Origin: Rosenbergiella gaditana
Lineage (GTDB): Bacteria; Pseudomonadota; Gammaproteobacteria; Enterobacterales; Enterobacteriaceae
Assembly (NCBI RefSeq): GCF_018494065.1
Contig: NZ_JABBFR010000019.1
Span: 1-58,479, forward strand
Length of the DNA stretch: 58,479 bases
Direction of reading: 5' to 3'
Shown here piece after piece: positions 1-8,966 of this stretch. A model generated the notes under the pieces. It was not told the DNA's origin. It saw only the letters and a list, made by a program, of their open reading frames with translations, and searched no databases. Each line of letters opens with the position of its first letter. The first letter of the stretch is position 1. Both the position numbers and the translations under genes were made by a program.

Positions 1-1
1 A

Positions 2-76
2 TGGCTGGGATACCTGGATTCGAACCAGGGAATGCCGGTATCAAAAACCGGTGCCTTACCGCTTGGCGATATCCCA
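2..76 (-). tRNA. glnU: tRNA-Gln (anticodon TTG)
   Basis: The reverse strand folds as a 75-base tRNA with a TGGGATA/TATCCCA acceptor stem, a GGTTCGAATCC T-arm, encoded CCA, and an anticodon loop reading TTTTGAT, so the anticodon is TTG (glutamine). It is the third gene of a metT-leuW-glnU type cluster read leftward, which continues beyond the window edge. The symbol is by synteny with E. coli. Confidence 0.95.
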
Positions 77-106
77 ACATGCTTAGCTTCTAAAGATAGT
101 ACAAAA

Positions 107-191
107 TGGTGCGGAAGGCGAGACTTGAACTCGCACACCTTGCGGCGCCAGAACCTAAATCTGGTGCGTCTACCAATTTCGCCACTTCCGC
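107..191 (-). tRNA. leuW: tRNA-Leu (anticodon TAG)
   Basis: An 85-base class II tRNA on the reverse strand, with a GCGGAAG/CTTCCGC acceptor stem, a long variable arm (CGCCGCAAGGTGTG) and encoded CCA. The anticodon loop TTTAGGT gives anticodon TAG, which reads CUN leucine codons. It lies 30 bases from the downstream tRNA-Gln and 8 bases from the upstream tRNA-Met, so the three are probably one transcript. Confidence 0.95.
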
Positions 192-199
192 ATTAAAGA

Positions 200-276
200 T
201 GGTGGCTACGACGGGAATCGAACCTGTGACCCCAGCATTATGAGTGCTGTGCTCTAACCAGCTGAGCTACGTAGCC
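200..276 (-). tRNA. metT: tRNA-Met, elongator type (anticodon CAT)
   Basis: A 77-base tRNA on the reverse strand with perfect GGCTACG/CGTAGCC acceptor pairing, anticodon loop CTCATAA (CAT), a GGTTCGAAT T-arm and encoded CCA. The paired first acceptor base and lack of the three GC pairs of initiator tRNA indicate the elongator. It is the first gene after the promoter at 321-349. Confidence 0.94.
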
Positions 277-320
277 ATCTTTACTTTTTTTGCGCTACCT
301 TTGTCGGCGTTGCGGGGCGC

Positions 321-349
321 ATTATGCTAATTTGCACTGAGTCGGTCAA
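321..349 (-). promoter_or_regulatory. Sigma-70 promoter of the tRNA cluster with GC-rich discriminator
   Basis: On the reverse strand a TTGACC -35 box (344-349) and a CATAAT -10 box (321-326) are separated by exactly 17 bases. The stretch just after the -10 box is GCGCCCCGC, the GC-rich discriminator typical of stringently controlled stable-RNA promoters. It lies about 45 bases before the tRNA-Met 5' end. Confidence 0.8.
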
Positions 350-473
350 CCACTTTTTAAAGCTTTTTATTAAATTACGTTCTGTTTGGTTGCAGAATAC
401 GCAAGCTGGTGGCAACTTAACCAAAATACTAAAATTGTTCGGCTCTTTTACTGCATCGCGAAAAGCTGATGGC

Positions 474-500
474 GAAAAAAAACCCTCATAAAAGAGGGTT
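474..500 (-). terminator. Rho-independent terminator of asnB
   Basis: The reverse strand reads AACCCTC, a six-base loop, GAGGGTT and then a run of T. The stem spans 481-500 and lies 23 bases after the asnB stop codon. Confidence 0.8.
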
Positions 501-522
501 TAAGGTAGCTCGACAGAGACAC

Positions 523-2187
523 TTAGTAGGCTGATTGGTGAACGCCTACTGCACGGCCCGAAGGGTCATCCATTGTTTTAAAGGCTTCATCCCATTCGAT
601 AGCTTTTGCTGAAGAGCAAGCAACTGAAGGCCCACCAGGCACACACTCTGCCGCACTCGCTACAGGGAAAAGTGATTCAAAAATCTCGCGGTATAGATAA
701 GCTTCCTTAGACGCTGGAGTATTGTAAGGAAAACGGTAACTGGCCGTGGACAATTGTTGATCAGTGACTTGCTGAGCCGCGACCTCTTTTAAGGAATCAA
801 TCCAGCTATAACCTACACCATCGGAAAATTGCTCCTTCTGACGCCAAGCAACACTCTCCGGGAGATAGCTACTAAAGCATTCACGCAGGATATGTTTTTC
901 CATTTTACCATTTTGGCCACACATTTTGTCCGCAGGGTTGATACGCATCGCCACATCCAAAAATTGCTTATCTAAGAACGGTACACGTGCTTCTACGCCC
1001 CAAGCTGACATCGCTTTATTGGCGCGCGCGCAGTCATACATATGCAGTGCAGCCAGTTTACGCACGTTTTCTTCATGAAACTCTTTGGCGTTAGGCGCTT
1101 TATGAAAATAAAGGTAACCTCCAAAAATTTCATCTGCACCTTCGCCGGATAACACCATTTTGATACCCATGGCTTTGATCTTACGTGACATCAAATACAT
1201 AGGTGTTGATGCACGAATAGTGGTCACATCATAGGTTTCAATGTGATAAATCACATCTTTGATCGCATCAAGGCCTTCTTGCACGGTGAAGTTAATCTCG
1301 TGATGAACTGTTCCCAGCGCTTCGGCGACTTCTTTCGCTGCTTTTAAATCTGGAGCACCGTTCAATCCTACTGCAAAAGAGTGAAGTTGTGGCCACCAAG
1401 CATCGCTTTGATCGGCATCTTCAACGCGTTTTGCCGCAAAACGCTTGGTAATTGCTGAGATAATTGATGAGTCTAATCCGCCAGAAAGTAATACTCCGTA
1501 AGGTACATCAGACATCAGGTGGCTTTTAACTGATTCTTCCAGAGCATCTTTGAGTGCGTTTTTATCCGTGACAGCTTGCGCCACGTTTTCATACTCCATC
1601 CAGTCGCGTTGATAGTAGCGATGAATCTGGTGATCTTCACTACTCATATAGCTCCCTGGAGGGAACTCGTTAATTGTGCGACAGACGGGAACTAATGCCT
1701 TCATTTCCGAGGCCACAAACAAGTTACCGTGTTCGTCATGGCCGTAATAAAGAGGAATAATTCCGATATGATCCCGTCCAATCAGCCAACTTTGTTTAAC
1801 AGTATCGTAAAGGACGAAAGCAAACATGCCTTGCAGATCGTCAAGGAAATCGAGACCTTTTTCTTGATAGAGTGCCAAGATCACTTCACAGTCAGAACCA
1901 GTTTGGAATTGATATTTGTCTTGCAGCGCACTACGCAATATATGGTGGTTATAAATCTCACCGTTAACCGCTAAGACGTGGGTTCGATCAGCATTGTAGA
2001 GAGGTTGGGCACCATTATTTACATCGACAATGGAGAGGCGTTCATGCGCTAAAATAGCGTGCTCGTCAGCAAAAATTCCTGACCAATCCGGTCCACGATG
2101 ACGCATTAAGCCTGAAAGCTCTAACGCTTTCTTACGTAATTCTGTTGTCTCAGTTTGTAAATCCAGTACACCAAAAATCGAACACAT
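523..2187 (-). CDS. asnB: Asparagine synthetase B, glutamine-hydrolysing
   Basis: Makes asparagine from aspartate, ATP and glutamine in the cytoplasm. The 554-residue product has the N-terminal nucleophile amidotransferase domain beginning Met-Cys-Ser-Ile-Phe-Gly, where Cys2 becomes the catalytic N-terminus, and a C-terminal synthetase domain with the ATP pyrophosphatase loop SGGLDSS near residue 235. Length matches E. coli AsnB. The frame stays open upstream to 2313, but 2187 is the correct start: it places Cys2 at the N-terminus and follows an AGGAGT ribosome site. The ATP-site motif reads GEGADE where E. coli has GEGSDE. It lies downstream of nagD, separated by the nagD terminator, so it probably has its own promoter in the AT-rich gap at 2188-2420. 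Confidence 0.97.
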   Translation of the reverse strand: MCSIFGVLDLQTETTELRKKALELSGLMRHRGPDWSGIFADEHAILAHERLSIVDVNNGAQPLYNADRTHVLAVNGEIYNHHILRSALQDKYQFQTGSDCEVILALYQEKGLDFLDDLQGMFAFVLYDTVKQSWLIGRDHIGIIPLYYGHDEHGNLFVASEMKALVPVCRTINEFPPGSYMSSEDHQIHRYYQRDWMEYENVAQAVTDKNALKDALEESVKSHLMSDVPYGVLLSGGLDSSIISAITKRFAAKRVEDADQSDAWWPQLHSFAVGLNGAPDLKAAKEVAEALGTVHHEINFTVQEGLDAIKDVIYHIETYDVTTIRASTPMYLMSRKIKAMGIKMVLSGEGADEIFGGYLYFHKAPNAKEFHEENVRKLAALHMYDCARANKAMSAWGVEARVPFLDKQFLDVAMRINPADKMCGQNGKMEKHILRECFSSYLPESVAWRQKEQFSDGVGYSWIDSLKEVAAQQVTDQQLSTASYRFPYNTPASKEAYLYREIFESLFPVASAAECVPGGPSVACSSAKAIEWDEAFKTMDDPSGRAVGVHQSAY

Positions 2188-2423
2188 ATTTCTACTCCTG
2201 AACTCATCCAGTGATGATAGCTGTTTTGCGTTTAAGTTATTGATTTGGGCCTTTCCTAGACGCCTTGTATAAGAAAATGCGCTATTTGGTATATTGAATG
2301 CAAGTAGTTTCACAAAAAATCGTAAAATAGATATAGACCAAGGTTATTTATTTGATTTTATCTAAAATTATAGTATTAAAATTAGATAATATTTTGTGTT
2401 TGAGGTTTTTTGATGACTTTTAT

Positions 2424-2452
2424 AAAAAAGGCCTTTTACTGTAAAAGGCCTT
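2424..2452 (-). terminator. Rho-independent terminator of the nagBACD operon
   Basis: On the reverse strand an AAGGCCTTTTAC/GTAAAAGGCCTT stem with a very short loop is followed by TTTTTTAT. It lies 7 bases beyond the nagD stop. Confidence 0.85.
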
Positions 2453-2458
2453 AGAGGA

Positions 2459-3220
2459 TTAGTTGAGGTCAGCGAAATCGATATTGGCGACAGAAGGGAA
2501 AATCCAATCAGGCCGGAAGGGAACATTTTCAACATCTTGTTGTTGCGACACGCCCGAAAGAACCAGAGCGGTTTTTAAGCCAGCCTGGAAGCCTGCAAGA
2601 ATATCCGTGCGTAAGTTATCGCCAATAATGATGGTTTCTTCAGAGTGCGCATGGATACGGTTTAACGCAGCCCGAATAATATAGGGACTCGGTTTACCTA
2701 CATAGAAAGGAGATCGCCCGGAAATTTTTTCAATCCCTGCACAAAGGGCACCGCAACCCGGTACAAATCCTTTGGCATGGGTATCTGGGTTAGTTGCGAT
2801 GAAACGCGCACCATTGGCCACAAAATAAGCCGCTTTATGCATCATTTCCCAGTTATAGGAGCGGGTTTCACCCACAATGACAAAGTCCGGGTTAACATCG
2901 GTAATGGTAAAGCCCGCTTTATATAGCTCATGCACTAAGGCACCTTCACCGATAACATAGGCTTTTTTGCCCGGTTGTTGGCTAAGAAAATCTGCAGTGG
3001 CCATGGCTGAGGTATAAAACAATGAAGCCGGGACTTCTATACCCGCGGAGTGAAAGCGGTTAGCGAGGTCTTGGGATGTTTGTGAAGGATAGTTGGTCAA
3101 CAACACGACAGGGACATCGTTGTCGATGAGGCGGTGCAAAAAAGCCCCAGCCCCTTCAACCGCCTTATTATCGTACATCAGTACGCCATCAATATCACAA
3201 ATCACATTTTTAAGTGTCAT
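2459..3220 (-). CDS. nagD: Ribonucleotide monophosphatase NagD (HAD family)
   Basis: A 253-residue HAD-superfamily phosphatase, last gene of the nagBACD operon. Motif I is DIDGV with nucleophile Asp9 and acid/base Asp11; motif II is the LLTNYPS segment; the late GDNLRTD stretch is the Mg-binding motif IV. E. coli NagD hydrolyses nucleoside monophosphates, especially UMP and GMP; its role in amino sugar use is not settled. The sequence is close to E. coli NagD throughout. The gene starts 23 bases after the nagC stop, supporting cotranscription, and ends at a strong terminator. Confidence 0.96.
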   Translation of the reverse strand: MTLKNVICDIDGVLMYDNKAVEGAGAFLHRLIDNDVPVVLLTNYPSQTSQDLANRFHSAGIEVPASLFYTSAMATADFLSQQPGKKAYVIGEGALVHELYKAGFTITDVNPDFVIVGETRSYNWEMMHKAAYFVANGARFIATNPDTHAKGFVPGCGALCAGIEKISGRSPFYVGKPSPYIIRAALNRIHAHSEETIIIGDNLRTDILAGFQAGLKTALVLSGVSQQQDVENVPFRPDWIFPSVANIDFADLN

Positions 3221-3243
3221 TTCTATCTTCCTAATAGGTCGAA

Positions 3244-4482
3244 CTAGCTGGGGATTTTCCTCCCATCATCCAAAAGATGCTGGAGTAGTTTACCGTTTAA
3301 CATAGCACGCTTTACCAAAGCAAAAGCGCCAATCGCGGTACGATTACCGAGCTGTGAGCTGACAACAGGTAAATTTTCGCCGAAAGCATTTAACGTTTGC
3401 GTATCAATACAGCGTTGTATGATAGGAAAAAGAATAGCATCTGCAGCAGTAATCTCACCGGCGATGATCACTTTTTGGGGATTAAACAGGTTAATTGATG
3501 AGGCAATAACTTTTCCGAGAGTTAGCGCGGCGTGTTTGAGCACTTCACTCGCGAGCGGATCGCCAAGGTTAGCGGCTCTACAGATATCGTGAATAGTATA
3601 GGCTTCAACCGATAAGGTACTTTCATGACCGGCGTTTAATAGTTGTTTGATCTTTTTTTCGATAGCGGGATTTGAGACTACTGTTTCTAAACAACCGAAG
3701 TGACCACAATCACAGCGTTCTCCCAGTGGATCAACCTGAATGTGACCGATTTCGACCGCATTACCATTACGACCAACGAAAATATTTTCATTGATGATCA
3801 CACCGGCTCCCGCCCCACGATGAATCCTGACAAGTAAGGAATCGGAACAGTCACTTCCCGCGCCAAAATAGTATTCAGCTAGCGCTAAACTACGAATGTC
3901 GTGTCCGACAAAGCTGGCTAATTTAAATGTCTTTGTTAGAGCGTCAACCAATGGCCACTGTTCAACCGCGATATGAGGCATAGAGCGAACTTTGCCATTT
4001 TCAGGATCGACCAATCCTGGCAAAATAACCGAAATTGCAATCAATTCACGAATAACGTGCTTATTATCTGCGATAAATTGCTCAATGATGGTGAACAGTT
4101 GCTGCTGTAATACCGGTTGAGTCTCCGCAGTCAGTGGATAACACTGTTCAACCAAGACTTTGCTACTGAGATCAAATAAGGCGATAGTCGCATCTTTGCG
4201 CCCTAATCTGACGGCAACGGTATGAAAAGGGCGGGTTTCGGTGATAATTGATATAGCCCGTCTTCCGCCAGTAGAGGCTTGTTGTTCGACCTCTTTAATT
4301 AGCCCACGTTCCAGTAATTGGCGGGTAATTTTCGTCACGCTGGCAGGGGCAAGATGACTTAATTCTGCGACCTGAATACGAGAGATGGGGCCGTGCTGAT
4401 CGATGAGGCCATAGACTGCGGCGCCATTGAGTTGCTTGACCAGATCAACATTACCAATTTGTGCAGCACCGCTATTGGGCAT
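3244..4482 (-). CDS. nagC: NagC, transcriptional repressor of N-acetylglucosamine genes (ROK family)
   Basis: A DNA-binding regulator that represses nagBACD and nagE and is released by N-acetylglucosamine-6-phosphate. The 412-residue protein has an N-terminal winged helix (about residues 20-75, including SRIQVAELSHLAPASVTK) and a ROK sugar-kinase-like domain with the zinc site His247, Cys257, Cys259, Cys264 (CDCGHFGC). It lies between nagA and nagD. The nagA 3' end AGGTAA also supplies the nagC ribosome site, so the two are probably translationally coupled. It presumably binds the two inverted repeats between nagB and nagE. Confidence 0.97.
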   Translation of the reverse strand: MPNSGAAQIGNVDLVKQLNGAAVYGLIDQHGPISRIQVAELSHLAPASVTKITRQLLERGLIKEVEQQASTGGRRAISIITETRPFHTVAVRLGRKDATIALFDLSSKVLVEQCYPLTAETQPVLQQQLFTIIEQFIADNKHVIRELIAISVILPGLVDPENGKVRSMPHIAVEQWPLVDALTKTFKLASFVGHDIRSLALAEYYFGAGSDCSDSLLVRIHRGAGAGVIINENIFVGRNGNAVEIGHIQVDPLGERCDCGHFGCLETVVSNPAIEKKIKQLLNAGHESTLSVEAYTIHDICRAANLGDPLASEVLKHAALTLGKVIASSINLFNPQKVIIAGEITAADAILFPIIQRCIDTQTLNAFGENLPVVSSQLGNRTAIGAFALVKRAMLNGKLLQHLLDDGRKIPS

Positions 4483-4490
4483 ACCAATAT

Positions 4491-5639
4491 TTACCTATGA
4501 TAGACTGTGTCACCATTGACGATGGTTTCAATAACTTCAAAACCGGATGTGAAAACGACGATATTGGCAATTTTCCCCGCCTGTAACGTGCCTAATTTCC
4601 GCTCTACGTGGATTGCTCGTGCGGGATAGAGGCTTGCCATTCTTAGCGCCTCATCGAGAGGAACGCCCAAATATTCGACGCTGTTTTTTACCGCTTCAAT
4701 CATGGTGAGAGCGGAACCACTCAACGTACCTTTGTCATCGACGCAAAGCCCATCTTTAAAATAAATGGTCTTTCCCGCAAAGGTGAAATGGTCAATGTGG
4801 GTGCCCGCAGGCGCCGTTGCATCGGTCACCAAAATAGCTTGTGCTTGTTTAATTTTCTGCGCAGTGCGTAGACTGGCAAAATGGACATGGTGACCATCGG
4901 CAATCATACCACAGTAAACGGCGGGAGAGTCCAATACTGCGCCAATAACGCCTGGGGCTCTTCCTGCGGGGAGTGGCATAGCATTATACAAGTGCGTTGC
5001 GAAAGTGATGCCTGCATCGAACCCCGCCATGGCTTGCTCGTAGGTAGCATTGGAATGGCCAATAGAGACCACTATTCCTGCCGCCACCAACTGTTTAATT
5101 ACTGAATCGGGGACACATTCGGGGGCAAGCGTGATTTTGCTGATGACTGCGGCGTTTTCGCAAAGAAAGTTCACCAGTGCTGGAGTGGGCGGGCGAATTA
5201 ACATCTCATCATGGGTGCCTTTCTTCTCTTTATTTAACCAAGGACCCTCTAGATGTAGCCCTAAGGCTTGGTGTTGATGCTCAGCGAGCCAGCGTTGCAT
5301 GGTCTCTACTGCTTGCTTTATCATTTCATCGCTACTGGTAATCAGCGTCGGTAAAAAGCTGGTACAGCCTGATGCCTCATTGGTGCGTTGCATCTGACTT
5401 AATGTTTCCACGCTCAGTGCACTGAGCTGCTCACTGAACTGTACCCCGCCACAGCCATTCAATTGGAGGTCGATAAACCCTGGAGCAATATTTGCGCCAG
5501 CCACCGAGCGACGTTCAATTTTGGTATCGAGGTCTGCAATAGGGCAGATTTCAGTGATAGTCTGTCCATCGATGACTACCGCATAGTTCTCAAATATTTG
5601 CGAGCCGCTAAAAATACGACCCTCGGTTAATGCATACAT
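4491..5639 (-). CDS. nagA: N-acetylglucosamine-6-phosphate deacetylase
   Basis: Removes acetate from GlcNAc-6-phosphate to give glucosamine-6-phosphate, the substrate of NagB, and so also removes the inducer of NagC. The 382-residue amidohydrolase has the same length as E. coli NagA. Visible active-site motifs are HLEGPW (metal-binding Glu), GHSNAT and THLYNAMP (metal and substrate histidines) and TDATAPAG (catalytic Asp). An early [11 protein letters not shown] replaces the usual HxH metal pair, as in E. coli NagA. It lies 41 bases downstream of nagB and 8 bases before nagC. Confidence 0.97.
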   Translation of the reverse strand: MYALTEGRIFSGSQIFENYAVVIDGQTITEICPIADLDTKIERRSVAGANIAPGFIDLQLNGCGGVQFSEQLSALSVETLSQMQRTNEASGCTSFLPTLITSSDEMIKQAVETMQRWLAEHQHQALGLHLEGPWLNKEKKGTHDEMLIRPPTPALVNFLCENAAVISKITLAPECVPDSVIKQLVAAGIVVSIGHSNATYEQAMAGFDAGITFATHLYNAMPLPAGRAPGVIGAVLDSPAVYCGMIADGHHVHFASLRTAQKIKQAQAILVTDATAPAGTHIDHFTFAGKTIYFKDGLCVDDKGTLSGSALTMIEAVKNSVEYLGVPLDEALRMASLYPARAIHVERKLGTLQAGKIANIVVFTSGFEVIETIVNGDTVYHR

Positions 5640-5680
5640 TTTACACTCCCAAGCGGTTAATGGATTTTTACCCGTTGTGT

Positions 5681-6481
5681 CTAAAAGTTTTTAATATTTT
5701 CTGCTTCCATCTCTTGGAAGTAATCAACGGTCTTGACTTTGAGCTCCATAGTGGATGACTTGTCGCAAATAATCAAAGACTTAGGATGGAGTTGTAGGCA
5801 GCTAATAGTCCACATATGGTTAACATTCCCTTCTACAGCAGCCTGCAAGGCGAGTGCTTTAGCACTACCTGTGACTAAAATCATCACTTCTTCCGCATCA
5901 AGAAGGGTTCCAACGCCAACGGTTAAGGCGTGCTTAGGTACTGCATCAATATCATTGTTAAAAAAGCGAGAATTTGAGAGTCGCGTTTCGTGGGTCAAGG
6001 TTTTAATGCGGGTCCGGGAAGAGAGCGAGGAGGCCGGTTCATTAAACGCGATATGGCCATCGTTACCCACGCCACCCATAAATAGATGAATTTTACCGTA
6101 AGCTTGGATTTTTTGTTCGTAGCGCTGACACTCTGCCTCAACGTCGTCAGCATTACCATCGAGTAAGTTAATATTCTCTTTTCGAATATTGATGTGATCA
6201 AAGAAGTTTTTATACATAAAACTATGATAACTTTCAGGATGTTCTTGTGGTAATCCAACATATTCGTCCATATTGAATGTGACCACATGCTCAAAGCTAA
6301 CCTTGCCAGCTTGATAGAGGGCAATTAAACCTTTATAGGTCTGTAAAGGGGTGCCTCCCGTCGGTAGCCCTAAAACAAAGGGGTTGTTGGCTGTGGGTTG
6401 AAAAGCAGTAATACGCTTGACGATATGATGGGCAGCCCATTGGCCAACTTGTTCTGCATAGGCAAGTGGAATCAATCGCAT
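5681..6481 (-). CDS. nagB: Glucosamine-6-phosphate deaminase
   Basis: Converts glucosamine-6-phosphate to fructose-6-phosphate and ammonia, linking amino sugars to glycolysis. The 266-residue product equals E. coli NagB in length when started at 6481 ([11 protein letters not shown]), which follows an AGG ribosome site. An upstream in-frame ATG at 6553 would add 24 unrelated residues and is less likely. Catalytic motifs are FNMDEY (Asp72) and [10 protein letters not shown] (Asp141, His143, Glu148). It is the first gene of nagBACD, divergent from nagE across a 299-base control region. Confidence 0.97.
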   Translation of the reverse strand: MRLIPLAYAEQVGQWAAHHIVKRITAFQPTANNPFVLGLPTGGTPLQTYKGLIALYQAGKVSFEHVVTFNMDEYVGLPQEHPESYHSFMYKNFFDHINIRKENINLLDGNADDVEAECQRYEQKIQAYGKIHLFMGGVGNDGHIAFNEPASSLSSRTRIKTLTHETRLSNSRFFNNDIDAVPKHALTVGVGTLLDAEEVMILVTGSAKALALQAAVEGNVNHMWTISCLQLHPKSLIICDKSSTMELKVKTVDYFQEMEAENIKNF

Positions 6482-6570
6482 ATTTACCTCGTTGATGCAT
6501 GAATAAGAGACTCGGTAACCGGATAACTTCACACCCTTATCATTGATCAACATCCGGACGCGAGAAATGA

Positions 6571-6590
6571 TATTTTTAATACTAAAATAA
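6571..6590. promoter_or_regulatory. Candidate NagC operator, nagB side
   Basis: An AT-rich inverted repeat with TATTTT and AAAATA arms around a central TAATACT. It lies 90 bases upstream of nagB and about 92 bases centre-to-centre from the second repeat at 6663-6683. In E. coli NagC binds two such sites in this intergenic region and loops the DNA. Assignment rests on symmetry, position and family knowledge. Confidence 0.55.
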
Positions 6591-6662
6591 GTAGGCGATA
6601 AAGGCTACAAATATCCATTTAAAAACATAAAATTGTTGATGGTTGTCATAAAAATAGACGGT

Positions 6663-6683
6663 TTAATTTGCGAAGAGAATTAA
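6663..6683. promoter_or_regulatory. Candidate NagC operator, nagE side
   Basis: The inverted repeat TTAATT, nine bases, AATTAA lies about 98 bases before nagE. With the site at 6571-6590 it forms a pair about nine helical turns apart, suited to a repression loop covering both divergent promoters. A CATAAT hexamer near 6750 could be the nagE -10 box, without a good -35 box, which would fit activator dependence. I found no convincing CRP site. Confidence 0.55.
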
Positions 6684-6780
6684 TTAACTCTTTAATAGGT
6701 CGTTGATGATTGGCGCATAAAGAGTACGACGACCAAATCATTGTCATTATCATAATCCGTACGTAGCTGAGGGGTTTTAG

Positions 6781-8814
6781 GTGAGTCTATTAAATTATTT
6801 ACAACGCGTGGGGCGGGCGCTTATGGTGCCAGTAGCGACCTTACCCGCAGCGGCTATACTGATGGGGATTGGTTATTGGATTGAACAAGGCAGTAATCAT
6901 CCCAATAACGCAATCGCCGCGCTACTCACCACTTCAGGGTTGGCGATTCTGGATAATATGCCAGCGCTTTTTGCAATTGGTATCGCTTACGGTATGTCGA
7001 AAGACAAAGACGGTGCGGCGGCTTTAACCGGATTTATCGGTTTCCTGGTAGTCACTAATTTATGTGCGCCGACTGCCGTCAGCCTGATTCAACATATTCC
7101 TCTTGATCAAGTGCCCTTAGCCTTCCAGAAAATTAAAAATCCTTTTATTGGAATCCTAGTCGGTATTTGTTCGGCGGAAGTTTACAACCGTTACAGTCAT
7201 GTTGAACTCCCTAAAGCACTCTCATTTTTTAGTGGCCGTCGCTTAGTGCCGATTTTGGTCTCTTTTCTGATGATCGCGGTCGCCTTTATCTTGATGTATA
7301 TCTGGCCATTGGTCTTTAATGCCTTGGTTGATTTTGGGGTCCATATTCAGAAGATGGGTGCGCTAGGGGCCGGTATTTATGCCTTCTTTAACCGAATCTT
7401 GATTGCAGTAGGCCTTCACCATGCGCTGAATGCGGTATTCTGGTTTGATGTCGCAGGGATTAACGATATTCCTAATTTCTTAGGCGGCGCAAAATCCATC
7501 GCTGAGGGAACGGGCATAGCCGGGATCACTGGCCGTTATCAGGCTGGCTTTTTCCCAGTGATGATGTTTGGTCTACCGGGGGCTGCCTTAGCGATCTGGC
7601 AATGTGCACATCCAGAGAATAGAGCAAAAGTCGGTAGTATTATGCTTGCCGCAGCTTTCGCCGCGTTCTTCACCGGTATTACTGAGCCCCTCGAATTCTC
7701 CTTTATGTTTGTTGCGCCAGTTCTGTTTGTTATTCACGCAATATTAACCGGAATCTCTGTATTTATTGCTGCGTCAATGCATTGGATTTCGGGTTTTGGT
7801 TTCAGTGCAGGGTTAGTTGATATGATCTTGTCATCGCGTAATCCCCTCGCCACACACTGGTATATGTTAATTCCACAAGGTCTGGTTTTCTTCGTCATTT
7901 ACTATGCCGTGTTCCGCTTCACAATTCTTAAATTTAACCTTAAAACACCAGGACGTGAGACGGAAGTGGAGATGGAAGGAGGGGAGGAGAGTATTAGTCA
8001 ACCTGAGGAAGGGGAGTCACGTAATGAGTCTCTTGCCCGCCGCTATATTTCAGCGGTCGGAGGTTCCACTAACCTCACTAATATTGACGCCTGTATTACC
8101 CGTTTACGTCTGTCAGTGGTTGATGCGGATAAAGTGAATGATGTATTAGCGAAAAAATTAGGGGCTTCCGGTGTACTGCACCTTAATAAACAGAGCGTAC
8201 AAATTGTTGTGGGGACACAAGCAGAAGCTATCGCGGAAGCGATGAAGTCAGTTAGTAAAAAAGGCCCGATTAGTGCCGTGTTACCACCACAAATCGGTAC
8301 GCCTAAGGTCAATGAGGTGGTAGCACCTGCTACCCAGAGCGAAGAGAGTCAGCCCGCGCTGGCAACGCTGGTCGCGCCAGTGAGTGGTGAGATTGTCATG
8401 CTGGAACAAGTCCCTGATGCGGCTTTCTCCTCCAAAGCCGTTGGGGATGGAGTTGCTATCAATCCCACTGGCGAGGTAGTGGTTGCACCGTTAGCGGGGA
8501 CTATCGTAAAGATCTTTGCCACCAATCATGCATTCTGTCTTGAGTCGAACGAAGGGGCAGAAATCATCGTTCATATGGGGATTGATACGGTAGCGCTTGA
8601 AGGCAAAGGGTTTGAGCGATTAGTCGAAGAAGGCGCTGAGGTGGAGCAAGGTCAGCCGATTTTAAAAATGGACTTGGCATATCTCTCCGAACATGCTCCT
8701 TCAATGATTAGTCCTATTGTGGTCAGTAACAGCGAAGACTATGCACAACTGGTGTTAAAATCAGAAAACCATGTGGTAGCAGGACATTCGCCGTTGTTAG
8801 CGATTATAAAATAG
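6781..8814 (+). CDS. nagE: N-acetylglucosamine-specific PTS permease, fused EIICBA
   Basis: Transports and phosphorylates N-acetylglucosamine across the inner membrane, yielding GlcNAc-6-phosphate. The 677-residue protein has an N-terminal EIIC membrane domain (about 1-385, multiple hydrophobic segments, GITEPLEFSF motif), an EIIB domain with phospho-Cys438 in DACITRLRL, and a C-terminal EIIA domain with His598 in IVHMGID and His583 in NHAFC. A GTG start fits: it aligns with E. coli MNILGFFQRLGRAL without offset. The protein is somewhat longer than E. coli NagE (648), mostly through a longer EIIC and an acidic B-domain linker. It is divergent from nagBACD and ends at its own terminator. Confidence 0.95.
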   Translation: MSLLNYLQRVGRALMVPVATLPAAAILMGIGYWIEQGSNHPNNAIAALLTTSGLAILDNMPALFAIGIAYGMSKDKDGAAALTGFIGFLVVTNLCAPTAVSLIQHIPLDQVPLAFQKIKNPFIGILVGICSAEVYNRYSHVELPKALSFFSGRRLVPILVSFLMIAVAFILMYIWPLVFNALVDFGVHIQKMGALGAGIYAFFNRILIAVGLHHALNAVFWFDVAGINDIPNFLGGAKSIAEGTGIAGITGRYQAGFFPVMMFGLPGAALAIWQCAHPENRAKVGSIMLAAAFAAFFTGITEPLEFSFMFVAPVLFVIHAILTGISVFIAASMHWISGFGFSAGLVDMILSSRNPLATHWYMLIPQGLVFFVIYYAVFRFTILKFNLKTPGRETEVEMEGGEESISQPEEGESRNESLARRYISAVGGSTNLTNIDACITRLRLSVVDADKVNDVLAKKLGASGVLHLNKQSVQIVVGTQAEAIAEAMKSVSKKGPISAVLPPQIGTPKVNEVVAPATQSEESQPALATLVAPVSGEIVMLEQVPDAAFSSKAVGDGVAINPTGEVVVAPLAGTIVKIFATNHAFCLESNEGAEIIVHMGIDTVALEGKGFERLVEEGAEVEQGQPILKMDLAYLSEHAPSMISPIVVSNSEDYAQLVLKSENHVVAGHSPLLAIIK

Positions 8815-8835
8815 TCACTTAATGGTGAATAACTA

Positions 8836-8864
8836 AAAGGCAGGGGATAATCCTGCCTTTTTTA
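8836..8864 (+). terminator. Rho-independent terminator of nagE
   Basis: AAAGGCAGG, a seven-base loop and CCTGCCTTT form a stem followed by TTTT, 21 bases after the nagE stop. Confidence 0.85.
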
Positions 8865-8966
8865 TCGCTGTTTATTAACTAACGGTTGTTTATCGGTCTA
8901 GCTTTATGGATCATAAGGTATAACTGTTAAGACAAAGTACCGTTCACCGTAATTGAGGGATTTAAG

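Noticed and set aside
2188..2313. N-terminal extension of asnB to an upstream ATG
   Set aside because: It would remove Cys2 from the N-terminus, which the amidotransferase needs; 2187 has a proper ribosome site.
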